Shown here: positions 37,105 through 46,155 of the stretch, one piece after another
Numbering within the stretch: the first letter of the stretch is position 1
How the letters are laid out: the number at the start of each line of letters is the position of its first letter
Assembly (NCBI RefSeq): GCF_010983895.1
Contig: NZ_CP048836.1
Span: 2,046,001-2,110,000 of the forward strand
Length of the DNA stretch: 64,000 bases
Direction: 5' to 3'
Source: Nitrogeniibacter mangrovi
Lineage (GTDB): Bacteria; Pseudomonadota; Gammaproteobacteria; Burkholderiales; Rhodocyclaceae
Notes under the pieces: generated by a model
Database searches by the model: none
Told to the model about the DNA's origin: nothing
The model's input: only the letters and a program-made list of their open reading frames with translations
Position numbers and translations under genes: made by a program

Positions 37105-38040
37105 ATGGCCTTCGTCATTCACTCCGCCAAGGCGCTGACGCAATCCAAGGTGCGGGCGATTCACGGCCGGACCCTCGTCGTCGGCGTTGCGGCCGCGATG
37201 CTGTTGACGCTTGCCGGTGGTGTCTGGATCGGCTACGGGCTGGCACCCTCGGTAACACCGGTTCCCGACGAGCCGGTCGTGCAGACCACCGATTCGGCGC
37301 CCGAAGAGCGCTTCATGATCGACAAGCTCGGCAAGCTGTCCGGACGCCTGTTCCAGCTCGAATCCGAAGCCGAAACGCTGGCCGAGCGCATCGGCGTGAT
37401 CAACGCCTTCGAGAAGCATCTCAAGAAATCCGTTCCGCCGGTCGAACAGAACGCACCGAAGGACGACTCCCTCGGTGGTCCGATGATTCCCCCGGTCGGG
37501 GACCGACTGTCCTTGGAAGCGCCGCCCGAAGACGCCACCCCCACCGAAACGGTCGCGAGCATCGAACGCCAGCTCGAGGCCCTCGACGCCGCCCTCGACG
37601 CAATCGATTCGGCGACGACACGACGCCAATTCGCGCACATGCTCTTCCCAAGCCGGATTCCGGTGCGCGACGCCCGACGTAGCTCCGGATTCGGTAACCG
37701 CTACGATCCGTTTACCGGCAAGCGGGCCTTTCACAGCGGGCTGGATTTCGCTGCGCCGATCGGCACTCCGATCTATGCCAGCGCCGGTGGCAAGGTCATC
37801 AAGGCGGGCTGGAACCACGACTACGGCTACAAAATCGAAATCGACCATGGCAACGGCCTCGTGAGCCGCTACGCCCACACCTCGAAGATGTACGTCAAGC
37901 CCGGCGACATCGTCAAACCCGGCCAGCACATCGCCGATGTGGGCTCTACCGGGCGTTCAACGGGCCCGCACCTGCACTTCGAAATCCTCGAGAACGGCCA
38001 GTTCGTCAATCCGGCCCACTACCTGATCGGCGCTTCCTGA
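37105..38040 (+). CDS. M23 family metallopeptidase (LytM-type, membrane-anchored)
   Basis: A 311-residue envelope protein with one N-terminal membrane helix (about residues 22-45), a periplasmic helical linker and a C-terminal M23 domain. The zinc motifs are intact: FHSGLDFAAPIGTP carries the HxxxD pair, and GPHLHFEI the HxH motif, so it is probably an active peptidoglycan endopeptidase. The ATG at 37105 has a GGAG ribosome-binding site ten bases upstream and is preferred to an upstream TTG. It heads a run with a coiled-coil membrane protein and a bactofilin. M23 peptidases paired with bactofilins are known from cell-shape systems in other bacteria, and that role is inferred here. Confidence 0.92.
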   Translation: MAFVIHSAKALTQSKVRAIHGRTLVVGVAAAMLLTLAGGVWIGYGLAPSVTPVPDEPVVQTTDSAPEERFMIDKLGKLSGRLFQLESEAETLAERIGVINAFEKHLKKSVPPVEQNAPKDDSLGGPMIPPVGDRLSLEAPPEDATPTETVASIERQLEALDAALDAIDSATTRRQFAHMLFPSRIPVRDARRSSGFGNRYDPFTGKRAFHSGLDFAAPIGTPIYASAGGKVIKAGWNHDYGYKIEIDHGNGLVSRYAHTSKMYVKPGDIVKPGQHIADVGSTGRSTGPHLHFEILENGQFVNPAHYLIGAS

Positions 38041-38051
38041 GCGCACACGTC

Positions 38052-38429
38052 ATGTTCCGCAAACGCGCCAGCACGGTGGAGCTGTCCTCACGGCCATTGG
38101 TTCTCGAAAATCATCGGGCACATCGCCGGTGGCTGACGTTCGCGGTTTTCCTGATCGCGCTTTCCGCGCTGGGTTATCTCGCGCTCAACTATGTCGAACG
38201 CATGTTCTCGCCGGCGGCGCGTGTCGCCGTACTCGAATCCGAAAACGCCCGGCTGACTGCGGCGCTCGACCAGGCGCGCACCGAACTGGAACAGTTGCGG
38301 CTGAAGCGGGAAATGGATCGGGCCACGCAGAAGGAACTGGAAAACCAGGTCAAGACGCTCAACGACGACGTCTCGCGCCTCAAGGACGAGCTGAATTTCT
38401 TCAAGAAGACCAAAAACAAGCCGTCATGA
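38052..38429 (+). CDS. Small inner-membrane coiled-coil protein
   Basis: A 125-residue protein. It has a short cytoplasmic basic start, one membrane helix at about residues 28-48 (LTFAVFLIALSALGYLAL), then a continuous coiled coil at about 58-118 rich in Leu/Glu/Arg heptads, ending in a lysine-rich tail. It resembles the short bactofilin-linked membrane proteins (DUF6776-like), though I am not certain of the family. It starts 11 bp after the M23 peptidase gene and precedes the bactofilin, so it may link the cytoskeletal filament and the peptidase across the membrane; that is inference. Confidence 0.8.
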   Translation: MFRKRASTVELSSRPLVLENHRAHRRWLTFAVFLIALSALGYLALNYVERMFSPAARVAVLESENARLTAALDQARTELEQLRLKREMDRATQKELENQVKTLNDDVSRLKDELNFFKKTKNKPS

Positions 38430-38492
38430 ATCCATGCCGCGCGTGCCATTCCACGCGTTTCAACCAATACCCGCAGCATACGGAGGTAGGAG

Positions 38493-38945
38493 ATGTTCGG
38501 TAGAAAGAAGACCCGGACCCCGTCAACATCCATTGAAATCAACAAGCTCTCGAGCCTGATCGCCGACAATGTCGAAGTGGTCGGCGACGTGATCTTTTCC
38601 GGAGGGCTGCGGGTCGACGGACGCATCGAAGGCAATGTCATCAACAAGGATGACGAGCGCGGATTGCTCGTGCTCAGCGAAGACGGCTGCATCGAAGGCA
38701 GCGTGAAGACGCACGATGCCGTCGTCAATGGCACCATCATCGGCGACCTGTCGGTGGCCCACTTCCTCGAACTGCAACCCAACGCCCGTGTCACCGGCAA
38801 TATCACCTATCGGCAACTGCAGATGGATTGCGGTGCCGCCGTCGATGGCAAGCTGGAAAAAACCGACGACGAGGACGAAGGCCGCAGCAAGGTGGTCGAC
38901 TTCGGCGACAAGAGCCCGGCCGCCGCTTCGACGACCAACGGCTGA
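38493..38945 (+). CDS. Bactofilin family cytoskeletal protein
   Basis: Bactofilins polymerise without nucleotides into filaments that position envelope enzymes. The 150-residue protein has the central beta-helix pattern of the family. VEVVGDVIFSGGLRVDGRIE is followed by repeating hydrophobic-G units such as IEGSVKTHDAVVNGTIIGDL and ARVTGNITY, with disordered ends and an acidic C-terminal tail. An AGGAG ribosome-binding site precedes the ATG. It follows the M23 peptidase and coiled-coil protein genes, consistent with a shape-maintenance cluster. Confidence 0.93.
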   Translation: MFGRKKTRTPSTSIEINKLSSLIADNVEVVGDVIFSGGLRVDGRIEGNVINKDDERGLLVLSEDGCIEGSVKTHDAVVNGTIIGDLSVAHFLELQPNARVTGNITYRQLQMDCGAAVDGKLEKTDDEDEGRSKVVDFGDKSPAAASTTNG

Positions 38946-38951
38946 CATCCC

Positions 38952-39398
38952 ATGATCGCCCCGGTCTGGTGGCACTGGATCGTCCTCGGCATCGTCCTGA
39001 TGCTGGTCGAGCTCGCGGTGCCCGCATTCTTCGTCATCTGGTTCGGCCTTGGCGCGTTGCTGGTCGGGCTCGGTCTGCTGCTGATGCCCGCGCTGTCGGT
39101 CACCGCCCAGGTGGTGCTATGGACCGGCGCATCCGTCGCAATGACCGTCCTGTGGTTCCGCGTGTTCCGCAGCGACCGGCCGTCGACGCGCTCCGGAAAT
39201 TCGGCCTCCGCGATCGGCGAGATCGGACTGGTCACCACGGCGGTCGCCCCCTTTCAGCCCGGCCAGGTCCGCTTCCAGAAACCCGTGCTCGGCGCCGAGC
39301 AATGGCAGTGTCGCGCCGATGAGCCGATCGCCGCCGGCGATCGCGTTCGCGTGGTCTCCATCGAAGGCAACTACGTTCAAGTCCAGAAAGCTCACTAG
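38952..39398 (+). CDS. NfeD family membrane protein
   Basis: A 148-residue inner-membrane protein of the short NfeD (NfeD1b/YbbK partner) type. Two or three membrane helices occupy about residues 8-75 (VWWHWIVLGIVLMLVELAVP onward). A cytoplasmic OB-fold domain follows, with SAIGEIGLVTTAVAP and a late AAGDRVRVVSIEGNYVQV. NfeD proteins pair with SPFH proteins, and the SPFH gene starts only 8 bp downstream, which supports a joint role in membrane microdomains or quality control. Confidence 0.92.
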   Translation: MIAPVWWHWIVLGIVLMLVELAVPAFFVIWFGLGALLVGLGLLLMPALSVTAQVVLWTGASVAMTVLWFRVFRSDRPSTRSGNSASAIGEIGLVTTAVAPFQPGQVRFQKPVLGAEQWQCRADEPIAAGDRVRVVSIEGNYVQVQKAH

Positions 39399-39406
39399 GA
39401 AAATCC

Positions 39407-40258
39407 ATGTCCGATGCCCTGATCGTCATGATCGCGGTGCTGATCTTCGTGATCATCACCATCGCCAAAGGTGTTCGTCTCGTTCCGCAAGGCCAGGAGT
39501 GGGTGGTCGAGCGCCTCGGCAAGTATCACGCCACGCTGTTGCCCGGCCTGAACATCGTCATTCCCTATCTGGACAACATCGCCTACAAGCTCATCACCAA
39601 GGACATCATCCTCGACGTCCAGGAGCAGGAGGTGATCACCCTCGACAACGCGGTCATCCGCGCCAACGCGGTCGCCTTCGTCAAGGTCACCGACCCGGTC
39701 AAGGCCGCCTATGGCGTGACCGATTTCGCCGAGGCGATCCGCAACCTCATCATGACGACGCTGCGCTCCATCATCGGCGAAATGGAACTCGACCAGGCGC
39801 TGTCCTCGCGCGACAAGATCAAGGCCCGGCTGCGCGAGAGCATCGCCGACGAGGCCATCGACTGGGGCCTGACGGTCAAGTCGGTGGAGATCCAGGACAT
39901 CAACCCGTCGCCGTCCATGCAGGCGGCGATGGAAATGCAGGCTGCCGCCGAACGGGAACGCAAGGCCATGGTCACCAAGGCGGAAGGTCTCAAGCAGTCG
40001 GCGGTGCTCGAAGCCGAAGCACGCCTGGAATCGGCCAAACGCGATGCCAGTGCGCAGGTGATGCTGGCCGAAGCCTCGGCCGAATCCATCCGCCGGGTCG
40101 CCGCCGCCGTGGGCGACAACACCGCGCCGGTGCAGTATGTGCTGGGGGAAAAGTACGTCAGCGCACTGCAGGACCTCGGCGCTTCAGACAACAGCAAGAT
40201 CGTGGTGCTGCCGGCTGATCTTCAGGAAGCGGTACGCGGCCTGTTCGCCAAGCGTTGA
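39407..40258 (+). CDS. SPFH/stomatin-like protein (QmcA type)
   Basis: A 283-residue membrane-anchored SPFH (band 7) protein. The N-terminal helix spans about residues 4-22. The SPFH domain starts GVRLVPQGQEWVVERLGKY and contains LDNAVIRANAVAFVKVTD, ending with ERERKAMVTKAEGLKQSAVL, a highly conserved stomatin element. The C-terminus is a coiled region for oligomerisation. With the adjacent NfeD protein it likely forms a membrane assembly that, in relatives such as E. coli QmcA, associates with FtsH-type proteolysis. It is last in the plus-strand run before a hairpin. Confidence 0.93.
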   Translation: MSDALIVMIAVLIFVIITIAKGVRLVPQGQEWVVERLGKYHATLLPGLNIVIPYLDNIAYKLITKDIILDVQEQEVITLDNAVIRANAVAFVKVTDPVKAAYGVTDFAEAIRNLIMTTLRSIIGEMELDQALSSRDKIKARLRESIADEAIDWGLTVKSVEIQDINPSPSMQAAMEMQAAAERERKAMVTKAEGLKQSAVLEAEARLESAKRDASAQVMLAEASAESIRRVAAAVGDNTAPVQYVLGEKYVSALQDLGASDNSKIVVLPADLQEAVRGLFAKR

Positions 40259-40281
40259 AAACGCGGCAGGGGACATTGCGG

Positions 40282-40301
40282 AGGCTGCCTGCGGGCAGCC
40301 T
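40282..40301. terminator. Hairpin between convergent genes, possible terminator
   Basis: AGGCTGCC / GGCAGCCT with a 4-base loop lies between the SPFH gene and the end of the glycosyltransferase operon. No proper T-tract follows on either strand, so termination strength is doubtful. Confidence 0.5.
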
Positions 40302-40303
40302 GT

Positions 40304-41761
40304 TCATTTGTAGCCCTTGAACCCCTGCAGCAGGAACAGGAAACGCTGGCGCAACAGCTTCGGATACACCTGCACGCGGACCTCGCCGAGCGGTTCGACA
40401 TGCTCGAAGCGCGCCGCGATCGCGGCAATATCCGGCCCTTCCGAGGCGAACAGGATCGGACGCTGCTCGCCCGGCACCAGCCGGGTGGTCAGTTCGTACT
40501 GATCCATGACACGGCCTTCCGGGTTCCAGCTCACCCACGCTTTCGGTTGCAGCTGGTAGTTCAGCTGGGCCAGGGTCTCGCGATCCACGCCCATCAGGAT
40601 GGCGTCCGGATGGCGCGCGAGATGGGGCGCCACCTGTGCGGCGAGGGCCGACCAGCCACGCGCCCGCTTGAACGGATCGAGCTTGGCGCTCATCGGCTTG
40701 CCGGTGAGCCGGTGCACATCGGGCCAGTGATAGACCAGGCACATCACCGCAATGTTGACACCGACCGCGAGCGCAAACAGGCGACCACGCCGCGCTTCGA
40801 GCAAATACGCCGGCACGAGCAGACTCGCCGCCACATAGATGGGTGCGGCCCAGTTGCCGTTGGCGCGTCCGGTGAGCGCCTGGACGCTGACCAGGAGCAG
40901 CAACGGCCACACCATCACCAGCAACAGTCGATAGGCTGGCTGGCGCCACAGACGTGGGGTGCGTGCGAGCACCCACAGCAGCCCGAAGGCGAGCAGCGGG
41001 CCGAAGGACAGCCATTGGGCGCCAATGAATTCGCCGAATTCACCCGGTGCCCAGCTCCGCGATTCCAGGCGTGTAATCTCCGCGGTGTGGCGAAAGGTGG
41101 GAAACGCATGCTCCACGTTCCACCAGACGTTGGGGATGAACAGGGCAACCCCCAGCGCAAACGCGATCCATGGTCGTGCGGAGCCCAGGGCACGGCGCCC
41201 GCGCGGGTCGGCCAGCATCGCCAGGAACGCCGAGCCGGCGAACGCCGCCATGGTGTACTTGGTCATCATGCCCAGGCCGAAGGCGACGCCGACGACCAGC
41301 CAGTTCGACCAGCGCCCGGAATCGAGTGCCCGCGCCAGGCCCCACAGCGCGATCGCCCAGAACAGCAGCAGCGGAGCATCGGTGGACACGAACAGCCCGA
41401 GTGCGGAGACCAGTGGAATCGTCAGCACCACCACCGCGGCCCAGAATCCGATCCGCGGCGAGAACAGGCGTGCGCCCAGGGCCTGCACGACCAGCGCGGT
41501 GAGCGGATAGCACAACAGGGCCGGCAGCTTGAGCGCGATGAGGGTATGACCGAACACCGCTTCGCTCGCGGCGATCATGGCGGCGATCATGGGCGGTTTG
41601 GAGTAGTAGCCCCAGTCGAGCGCCTGCGACCAGCCCCAGTAATAGGCTTCGTCCACGTACGGGTCGAGACCGAGACGCAGGATCACCCAGATGCGGTAGC
41701 CCGTCAGCGCCACGCACAGCACGAGCAGGAGGCCGGTGTAGCGACCTTGCTGTGCCGTCAC
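40304..41761 (-). CDS. ArnT-like glycosyltransferase (PMT/GT39-GT83 superfamily), copy 1
   Basis: A 485-residue polytopic membrane enzyme of the protein-O-mannosyltransferase/ArnT superfamily, which uses undecaprenyl-phosphate sugars as donors on the periplasmic side. The first helix is followed by the periplasmic DPYVDEAYYWGWSQ loop with the conserved acidic residue, then the YYSKPPMIAAMI segment at about residue 53 and STDAPLLLFWAIALW. About eleven helices precede a soluble C-terminal domain. The acceptor (lipid A, hopanoid, other lipid) is unknown. Its ATG overlaps the stop of copy 2 by 4 bp. It is the last gene of the operon. Confidence 0.88.
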   Translation of the reverse strand: MTAQQGRYTGLLLVLCVALTGYRIWVILRLGLDPYVDEAYYWGWSQALDWGYYSKPPMIAAMIAASEAVFGHTLIALKLPALLCYPLTALVVQALGARLFSPRIGFWAAVVVLTIPLVSALGLFVSTDAPLLLFWAIALWGLARALDSGRWSNWLVVGVAFGLGMMTKYTMAAFAGSAFLAMLADPRGRRALGSARPWIAFALGVALFIPNVWWNVEHAFPTFRHTAEITRLESRSWAPGEFGEFIGAQWLSFGPLLAFGLLWVLARTPRLWRQPAYRLLLVMVWPLLLLVSVQALTGRANGNWAAPIYVAASLLVPAYLLEARRGRLFALAVGVNIAVMCLVYHWPDVHRLTGKPMSAKLDPFKRARGWSALAAQVAPHLARHPDAILMGVDRETLAQLNYQLQPKAWVSWNPEGRVMDQYELTTRLVPGEQRPILFASEGPDIAAIAARFEHVEPLGEVRVQVYPKLLRQRFLFLLQGFKGYK

Positions 41762-43308
41762 TGCGCCTGGCGGCGCAACAGCACGACGCCGCCCTCCTGG
41801 AAGAGGACCTCATAGCCGCTCGACGGCACGCGATCGATCCGGGTCACGACGAGTTGCCCGGGCCGGGCCTCGTCATGCGGCGTTGCGGCGAGGGCGTAGA
41901 CGCTGAAGCTCGGCGCATCGAAACGCAGGCGCACGGCGGACTCCGACAGCTTGCGCGCGAGCAGACCGGCGTCCTTCACCGGCCCCTGAACGACGTCGCC
42001 GAGGTAGGGTACGACGACCGCCGCGAGCACCAGCACCTGCGCCGCCGCGCCGATCGCGAGCGTCTGCCACACCTTGAGCCGGCCGAACACGGCGAGTGCC
42101 AGCCAGCCCGCCAGCAGCAGAATGGTCACCAGGTAGTAGATCGGCGTGACCAGGTCCAGCGCCCGCGACAGCTGTGCGCGGTAGAACGCGTTGCCGGCCC
42201 CGGTCGAGGACAGGTACCCGAACAGGCTCGGCAGCAGCGGCAGCAGCGCGAAGAACAGTGTCGGCGCGATCAGGTGCGGCCAGCGCCGCACCAGGCTTTC
42301 GCGATGCGCGGCGATCAGGATGAACAGCGGGGTGGCGCCATAGAGCGCGTAGTGCGGCAGCTTGGTGCCGGAGAGACTGAAGAAGGCGACCACGAACAGC
42401 GCCCACAGCCACAGGAAGCGGCGCACGCCGGTGTTCGCGTCGCGCAACGCATTGCGCAGCGAGGCGAGCAGCGGACCGATCCATGGCAGCAGCAGCAGCG
42501 GCAGGGCGATCACGTAATAGAACAGGCTGCCGGTATGGCCCTCGAGCGAGCCGGTGAAGCGCTTGACGTTGTGCTTGAGGATGAAGCCGTCGATGAAGCT
42601 CTGGCCGTGCACGCCGAGCGTGTAGGCGTACCACGGTACCACCAGCACCACGAAGATCAGCCAGCCGATCGGGTCGGCGATGGCCCGCAGCCAGCGCCGC
42701 CACTGCCCGCGCGAGACGCAGTAGAGGAAGGTGACCGCGCCGGGCACGATCAGCGCGATCGGCCCCTTGGTGAGGGCGCCGAGCGCCATCCACACGAAGC
42801 TGCGCAGCAGCGGTGCGCGCCGCCCCGATTCCAGGTGCCGCCAGGCGTCGAACAGGGTCAGCGCGAGCAGGAGGTTGAGCAGGGCGTCGGCGGTGGCCGC
42901 GCGTCCGATCACGAAAGGCCCGAGCGCGGTGCTCGTGACGACCAGCGCCGCCAGCGCCACCGCCGGGCCGAAGCGCTCGCGCGCGAAGAACCAGGTGGCG
43001 TAGCTCCAAGATGCCGCAGCGACCGCGGAGGGCAGGCGGAAGGCCCACTCGGTGGGGCCGAACAGCAGGTAGCCGAGCGCCTGCAGCCAGTAGATGAGGA
43101 TGGGCTTGTCGAAACGGTTCGCGCCGTCGAGGTAGGTGGACAGGAAGTCGCCGCGCGCGAACATCTCCCGCGTCGCCTCGGAGAACGCGCCTTCATCCAC
43201 GTCGAACAGCGGCGCCGCCCCCAGGCGCAGGAAGAACGCCAGCAGCGGCAGCAGGAAGACGAGGGCCGTCAGGGCCCGTGTCCAGCCGCGGCGCGGCTCA
43301 GTGCCCAT
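41758..43308 (-). CDS. ArnT-like glycosyltransferase, copy 2
   Basis: A 516-residue membrane glycosyltransferase close to ArnT in layout. The first periplasmic loop has APLFDVDEGAFSEATREM with the catalytic-type DE pair, followed by NRFDKPILIYWLQAL at about residues 63-77, then about eleven more helices, with GTKLPHYALYGATPLF matching a loop conserved in ArnT. The C-terminal 120 residues are soluble. The start at 43308 (MGTEPRRG) overlaps the GT2 gene by 11 bp and is preferred to an in-frame ATG further upstream that lies wholly within it. Two non-identical ArnT-like enzymes in tandem suggest two different sugar additions. Confidence 0.9.
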   Translation of the reverse strand: MGTEPRRGWTRALTALVFLLPLLAFFLRLGAAPLFDVDEGAFSEATREMFARGDFLSTYLDGANRFDKPILIYWLQALGYLLFGPTEWAFRLPSAVAAASWSYATWFFARERFGPAVALAALVVTSTALGPFVIGRAATADALLNLLLALTLFDAWRHLESGRRAPLLRSFVWMALGALTKGPIALIVPGAVTFLYCVSRGQWRRWLRAIADPIGWLIFVVLVVPWYAYTLGVHGQSFIDGFILKHNVKRFTGSLEGHTGSLFYYVIALPLLLLPWIGPLLASLRNALRDANTGVRRFLWLWALFVVAFFSLSGTKLPHYALYGATPLFILIAAHRESLVRRWPHLIAPTLFFALLPLLPSLFGYLSSTGAGNAFYRAQLSRALDLVTPIYYLVTILLLAGWLALAVFGRLKVWQTLAIGAAAQVLVLAAVVVPYLGDVVQGPVKDAGLLARKLSESAVRLRFDAPSFSVYALAATPHDEARPGQLVVTRIDRVPSSGYEVLFQEGGVVLLRRQAQ

Positions 43309-44353
43309 CGTTGCCCCCGGTTTGCGCCCATCCCTCGGAATCGGCCAGCGGCGGCACCGGCCGGGCCAGGTAGGGGCGCGTGTCGCCGGATTCGAAATAC
43401 ACCCGCGCCAGCAGCTCGGCAAGCACGCCCGAGGTCACCATCTGCACCCCGGCGATCACCAGGAAGAAGCCGCCGAACAGCAGCGGCCGGGTGCCGATGG
43501 ATTCGCCGAGGAAGATCTTGACGAAGGCCAGATAGGCCAGGATCAGGCTACCCAGCGCGCCGAGGCCGATGCCGATGCCGCCGAAGAAATGCCCCGGCCG
43601 GGTGCGGTAGCGCATGAAGAAGTAGACGAACACCAGATCGAGCACCACCCGGAAGGTGCGCGAGATGCCGTACTTGGATTCACCGAACACGCGCGGATGA
43701 TGGCTCACCACCTCCTGGGCGATGCGTTTGGGGGTGGTCACCGTCGCCAGCCAGGCGGGGATGAAGCGGTGCATCTCGCCGTACAGGCGCACGTTCTTGA
43801 TCGCGCTGGCGCGGAAGATCTTGAGGCTGCAGCCATAGTCCTTGAGGTGCACGCCGGTCATCCGCGCGATCAGCCGGTTGGCGATCCGCGAAGGCACCTT
43901 GCGCAGCAGCAGGCCGTCCTGGCGGTCCTTGCGCCAACCGGCGACCAGATCCAGGTCCTCGTCGAGCAGGCGCCCGACCATGCGCGGAATGTCGATCGGA
44001 TCGTTCTGCAGATCACCGTCCATGGTGGCGATCACCGTGCCGCGCGCGGCATCGAGACCGGCCTGCATGGCCGCGGTCTGCTTGAAGTTGCGCATCAGCG
44101 CGACCACGCGCACATGCGGGCCATACTGCTTGGCGCAGCGCTCCAGCTCGGCGGGCGTGTCATCGGAACTGCCGTCATCGACGAGGATGACTTCCCACGG
44201 CCACGGGTAGGGGCCGAGCGCCAGATGGATGCGCTCGAGCAGCGGGGCCACATTCTCGGCCTCGTTGTACATCGGCACGACGATCGACAGGCTGTGCTCG
44301 GGCAGATTGGCCGGGATGCTGGGTTCTGCAGGGGGCAGCGGATTCTGGGTCAT
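43298..44353 (-). CDS. Glycosyltransferase family 2, polyprenyl-phosphate type (ArnC/DPM1-like)
   Basis: A 351-residue enzyme that probably loads a sugar onto undecaprenyl phosphate at the cytoplasmic face. The GT2 domain has LSIVVPMYNEAENV at about residues 22-35, ILVDDGSSDDT, and the acidic DGDLQNDP motif. Two C-terminal membrane helices lie at about residues 235-300, as in ArnC, GtrB and DPM1 types with membrane anchors. It supplies the donor for the two ArnT-like enzymes encoded directly behind it. Its start overlaps the stop of the upstream flippase-like gene by 4 bp. Confidence 0.92.
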   Translation of the reverse strand: MTQNPLPPAEPSIPANLPEHSLSIVVPMYNEAENVAPLLERIHLALGPYPWPWEVILVDDGSSDDTPAELERCAKQYGPHVRVVALMRNFKQTAAMQAGLDAARGTVIATMDGDLQNDPIDIPRMVGRLLDEDLDLVAGWRKDRQDGLLLRKVPSRIANRLIARMTGVHLKDYGCSLKIFRASAIKNVRLYGEMHRFIPAWLATVTTPKRIAQEVVSHHPRVFGESKYGISRTFRVVLDLVFVYFFMRYRTRPGHFFGGIGIGLGALGSLILAYLAFVKIFLGESIGTRPLLFGGFFLVIAGVQMVTSGVLAELLARVYFESGDTRPYLARPVPPLADSEGWAQTGGNDGH

Positions 44354-45276
44354 TGCGTATCTTGGCCGGAATGAAGTTGGGTGGCGCCGGGGGTGGCGAC
44401 GACGTGTCCCACCAGCCAGGCAATGGCGCCCGCGCTGGAGGCGCAGGCGATCACGAAAAGATGCAGGACGAGTGCCGCCTGCAGGCCGGATTGAAGCGTA
44501 ACACCATGGGCGAGCATGGCGGCAGCGGCACCGGCTTCATAGGTCCCGAAACCCGCCACGCCCTGAATCGGCAGGATCGCCGCCAGCTCGGCGCCCAGCG
44601 CACCGGCGGCGCCCACGGCCGGCGAAGCGTCCAGCACGGTGGCGAGCAGCCACGCCTGCGCCGCGAGTTTGACCGACCAGTTGGCCAGCGTCCACACCCA
44701 GCCGAAACGTGCATGGCGGGTCGAGTCGGCAAAGGCGTCGCGCACCTTGCCCAGACGCACCTGCCAGGGGCCACCGGCATGCCAGTCATGGGTCCGCCGG
44801 GCCCAGCGGGGCAGCGCGAAGGCCACGGCCACCAGGCCGGCCACGCCGAGTGTACGCAGCGCCGGATGCAGGCCGGGCCAGACCAGAATGGCCAGCCCCA
44901 GCACCACGAAGGCGTCCTGGAGCCGGAACCAGAACAGCGAGGCGAGGGCGCGCCCCAGCGGCGTGCCGAACAGGCGCCCGAGCAGAATCGGGAACGCCGC
45001 TTCGCCACCGCGGAAGGGCACGATGTTCACCATCGCGTTGTGGATCAGCACGATACGCAGGCAGGCACCGAAGCGGCCCACGCCGTCGTGGCGGAATTCG
45101 TCCCACACGCGCACGGCACGCAGCAGATAGCTGATGGCGAAACCGACGGCGGCCAGCGCGACCGCGCCGGGCTGCAAGCTCGCGAGCGCGCCCCCCAGCG
45201 CCGCCCACTGGCCGCCGCGGACGAACCAGACGAGCAGTGCCAGGGTGAGGGCCAGAGCGATGAGACGTTTGATCAT
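44350..45276 (-). CDS. Flippase-like membrane protein (LPG synthase transmembrane / UPF0104 family)
   Basis: A 308-residue polytopic protein of the lysylphosphatidylglycerol-synthase membrane-domain family. It opens [20 protein letters not shown] and carries SYLLRAVRVWDEFRHDG. The family hallmark NIVPFRGGEAAFPILLGR is at about residues 83-100, with a late GVAGFGTYEAGAAAAML. Members without the aminoacyl-transferase domain are thought to translocate or organise lipids. The ATG at 45276 gives an ATGA overlap with the PAP2 gene, the same junction type used throughout the operon. Flipping of a polyprenyl-linked sugar is a reasonable but unproven role. Confidence 0.85.
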   Translation of the reverse strand: MIKRLIALALTLALLVWFVRGGQWAALGGALASLQPGAVALAAVGFAISYLLRAVRVWDEFRHDGVGRFGACLRIVLIHNAMVNIVPFRGGEAAFPILLGRLFGTPLGRALASLFWFRLQDAFVVLGLAILVWPGLHPALRTLGVAGLVAVAFALPRWARRTHDWHAGGPWQVRLGKVRDAFADSTRHARFGWVWTLANWSVKLAAQAWLLATVLDASPAVGAAGALGAELAAILPIQGVAGFGTYEAGAAAAMLAHGVTLQSGLQAALVLHLFVIACASSAGAIAWLVGHVVATPGATQLHSGQDTQ

Positions 45277-46067
45277 CGTGCGCCCCATTGCCGAGACGCG
45301 GTCCAGACGGAGATGGATAGGGCGGCGACGCCCAGCAAACCCGCGAACGGTGCGACGCTCGGATAGCCACTGTCGAGGACCAGCCGTGCCATGCCGGACA
45401 CGAGGCCGAGGCCGGCGAGGACGAGCATGCCGGCGCGACGCGTCCAGAAGCGCCAGCGTTGCGCCCACAGCGCACCGCTCACACCGCACAGCCAGCCGAT
45501 CGCGGCCCCGGCGAGGACGTCCACGGGCCAGTGCGCGCCGACCGCGATCCGGGACAGACCGATGGCCGTGGCCAGCGACAGCGCCGGCAACAGCCAGAGG
45601 GCACGTGCGCCGGGCGACAGGCTGAACAGCAGCGCCGAGGCGACCGCAAACGCGGTTGCGGTGTGCCCGGACGGAAAGCTCAGGGTGTCGAGACGCACAC
45701 CGATCACGTGGATGGCGTCGGGTGGCAGCAGGACCTCGGGGCGGGGCGCGTCGACCAGATACTTGAGGCCGCGGACGAGCACGATGCCGGCAGGCCATGA
45801 CAGCAGCACCGCCGCCGCGAACACCGGCTTGACCAGGAGCGCGAGCGCCATCCAGGCGGCGACCGAGGCGACGCTGGCCTGGTCGGTGAGGAAGGCCCAG
45901 AGCGTATCCGGAAAGTGGCCCGTGGCGTGCTGAAGGGCCAAGAACACCTCGGTATTGGCGCCGAAGGTGTGCACCAGCACCGCGCCGAGCGCGCACACCA
46001 GCGGCGGCAGCATCGCGATCGCGATCTGTCGGACAGGGGCGGGGCGTGGCAGCGCGGAAGAGGGCAT
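45273..46067 (-). CDS. PAP2 superfamily phosphatase
   Basis: A 264-residue membrane phosphatase with the complete PAP2 signature: KYLVDAPRP at residues 102-110, PSGHTATAF at 132-140 and [13 protein letters not shown] at 172-184. Six or so membrane helices surround these periplasm-facing motifs. Such enzymes dephosphorylate undecaprenyl pyrophosphate, lipid A or phosphatidic acid. It heads the five-gene minus-strand operon of flippase, GT2 and two ArnT-like enzymes, so it likely either recycles the lipid carrier or removes a phosphate from the acceptor. The promoter must lie in the 160 bp shared with divergent purL. Confidence 0.92.
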   Translation of the reverse strand: MPSSALPRPAPVRQIAIAMLPPLVCALGAVLVHTFGANTEVFLALQHATGHFPDTLWAFLTDQASVASVAAWMALALLVKPVFAAAVLLSWPAGIVLVRGLKYLVDAPRPEVLLPPDAIHVIGVRLDTLSFPSGHTATAFAVASALLFSLSPGARALWLLPALSLATAIGLSRIAVGAHWPVDVLAGAAIGWLCGVSGALWAQRWRFWTRRAGMLVLAGLGLVSGMARLVLDSGYPSVAPFAGLLGVAALSISVWTASRQWGAR

Positions 46068-46155
46068 TCGACGGGCCGTCCGTGAAAGTCGCGATTCTAT
46101 CGCATGCGCTGCGCGCAAGCGCCATCGGGCGCCCAGAAGCCGCCGGCGCTCGGGT

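Noticed and set aside
41752-43521. A 589-codon plus-strand frame opposite the ArnT-like and GT2 genes
   Set aside because: Gln/Arg-rich antisense translation with no domain; the minus-strand enzymes are clear.
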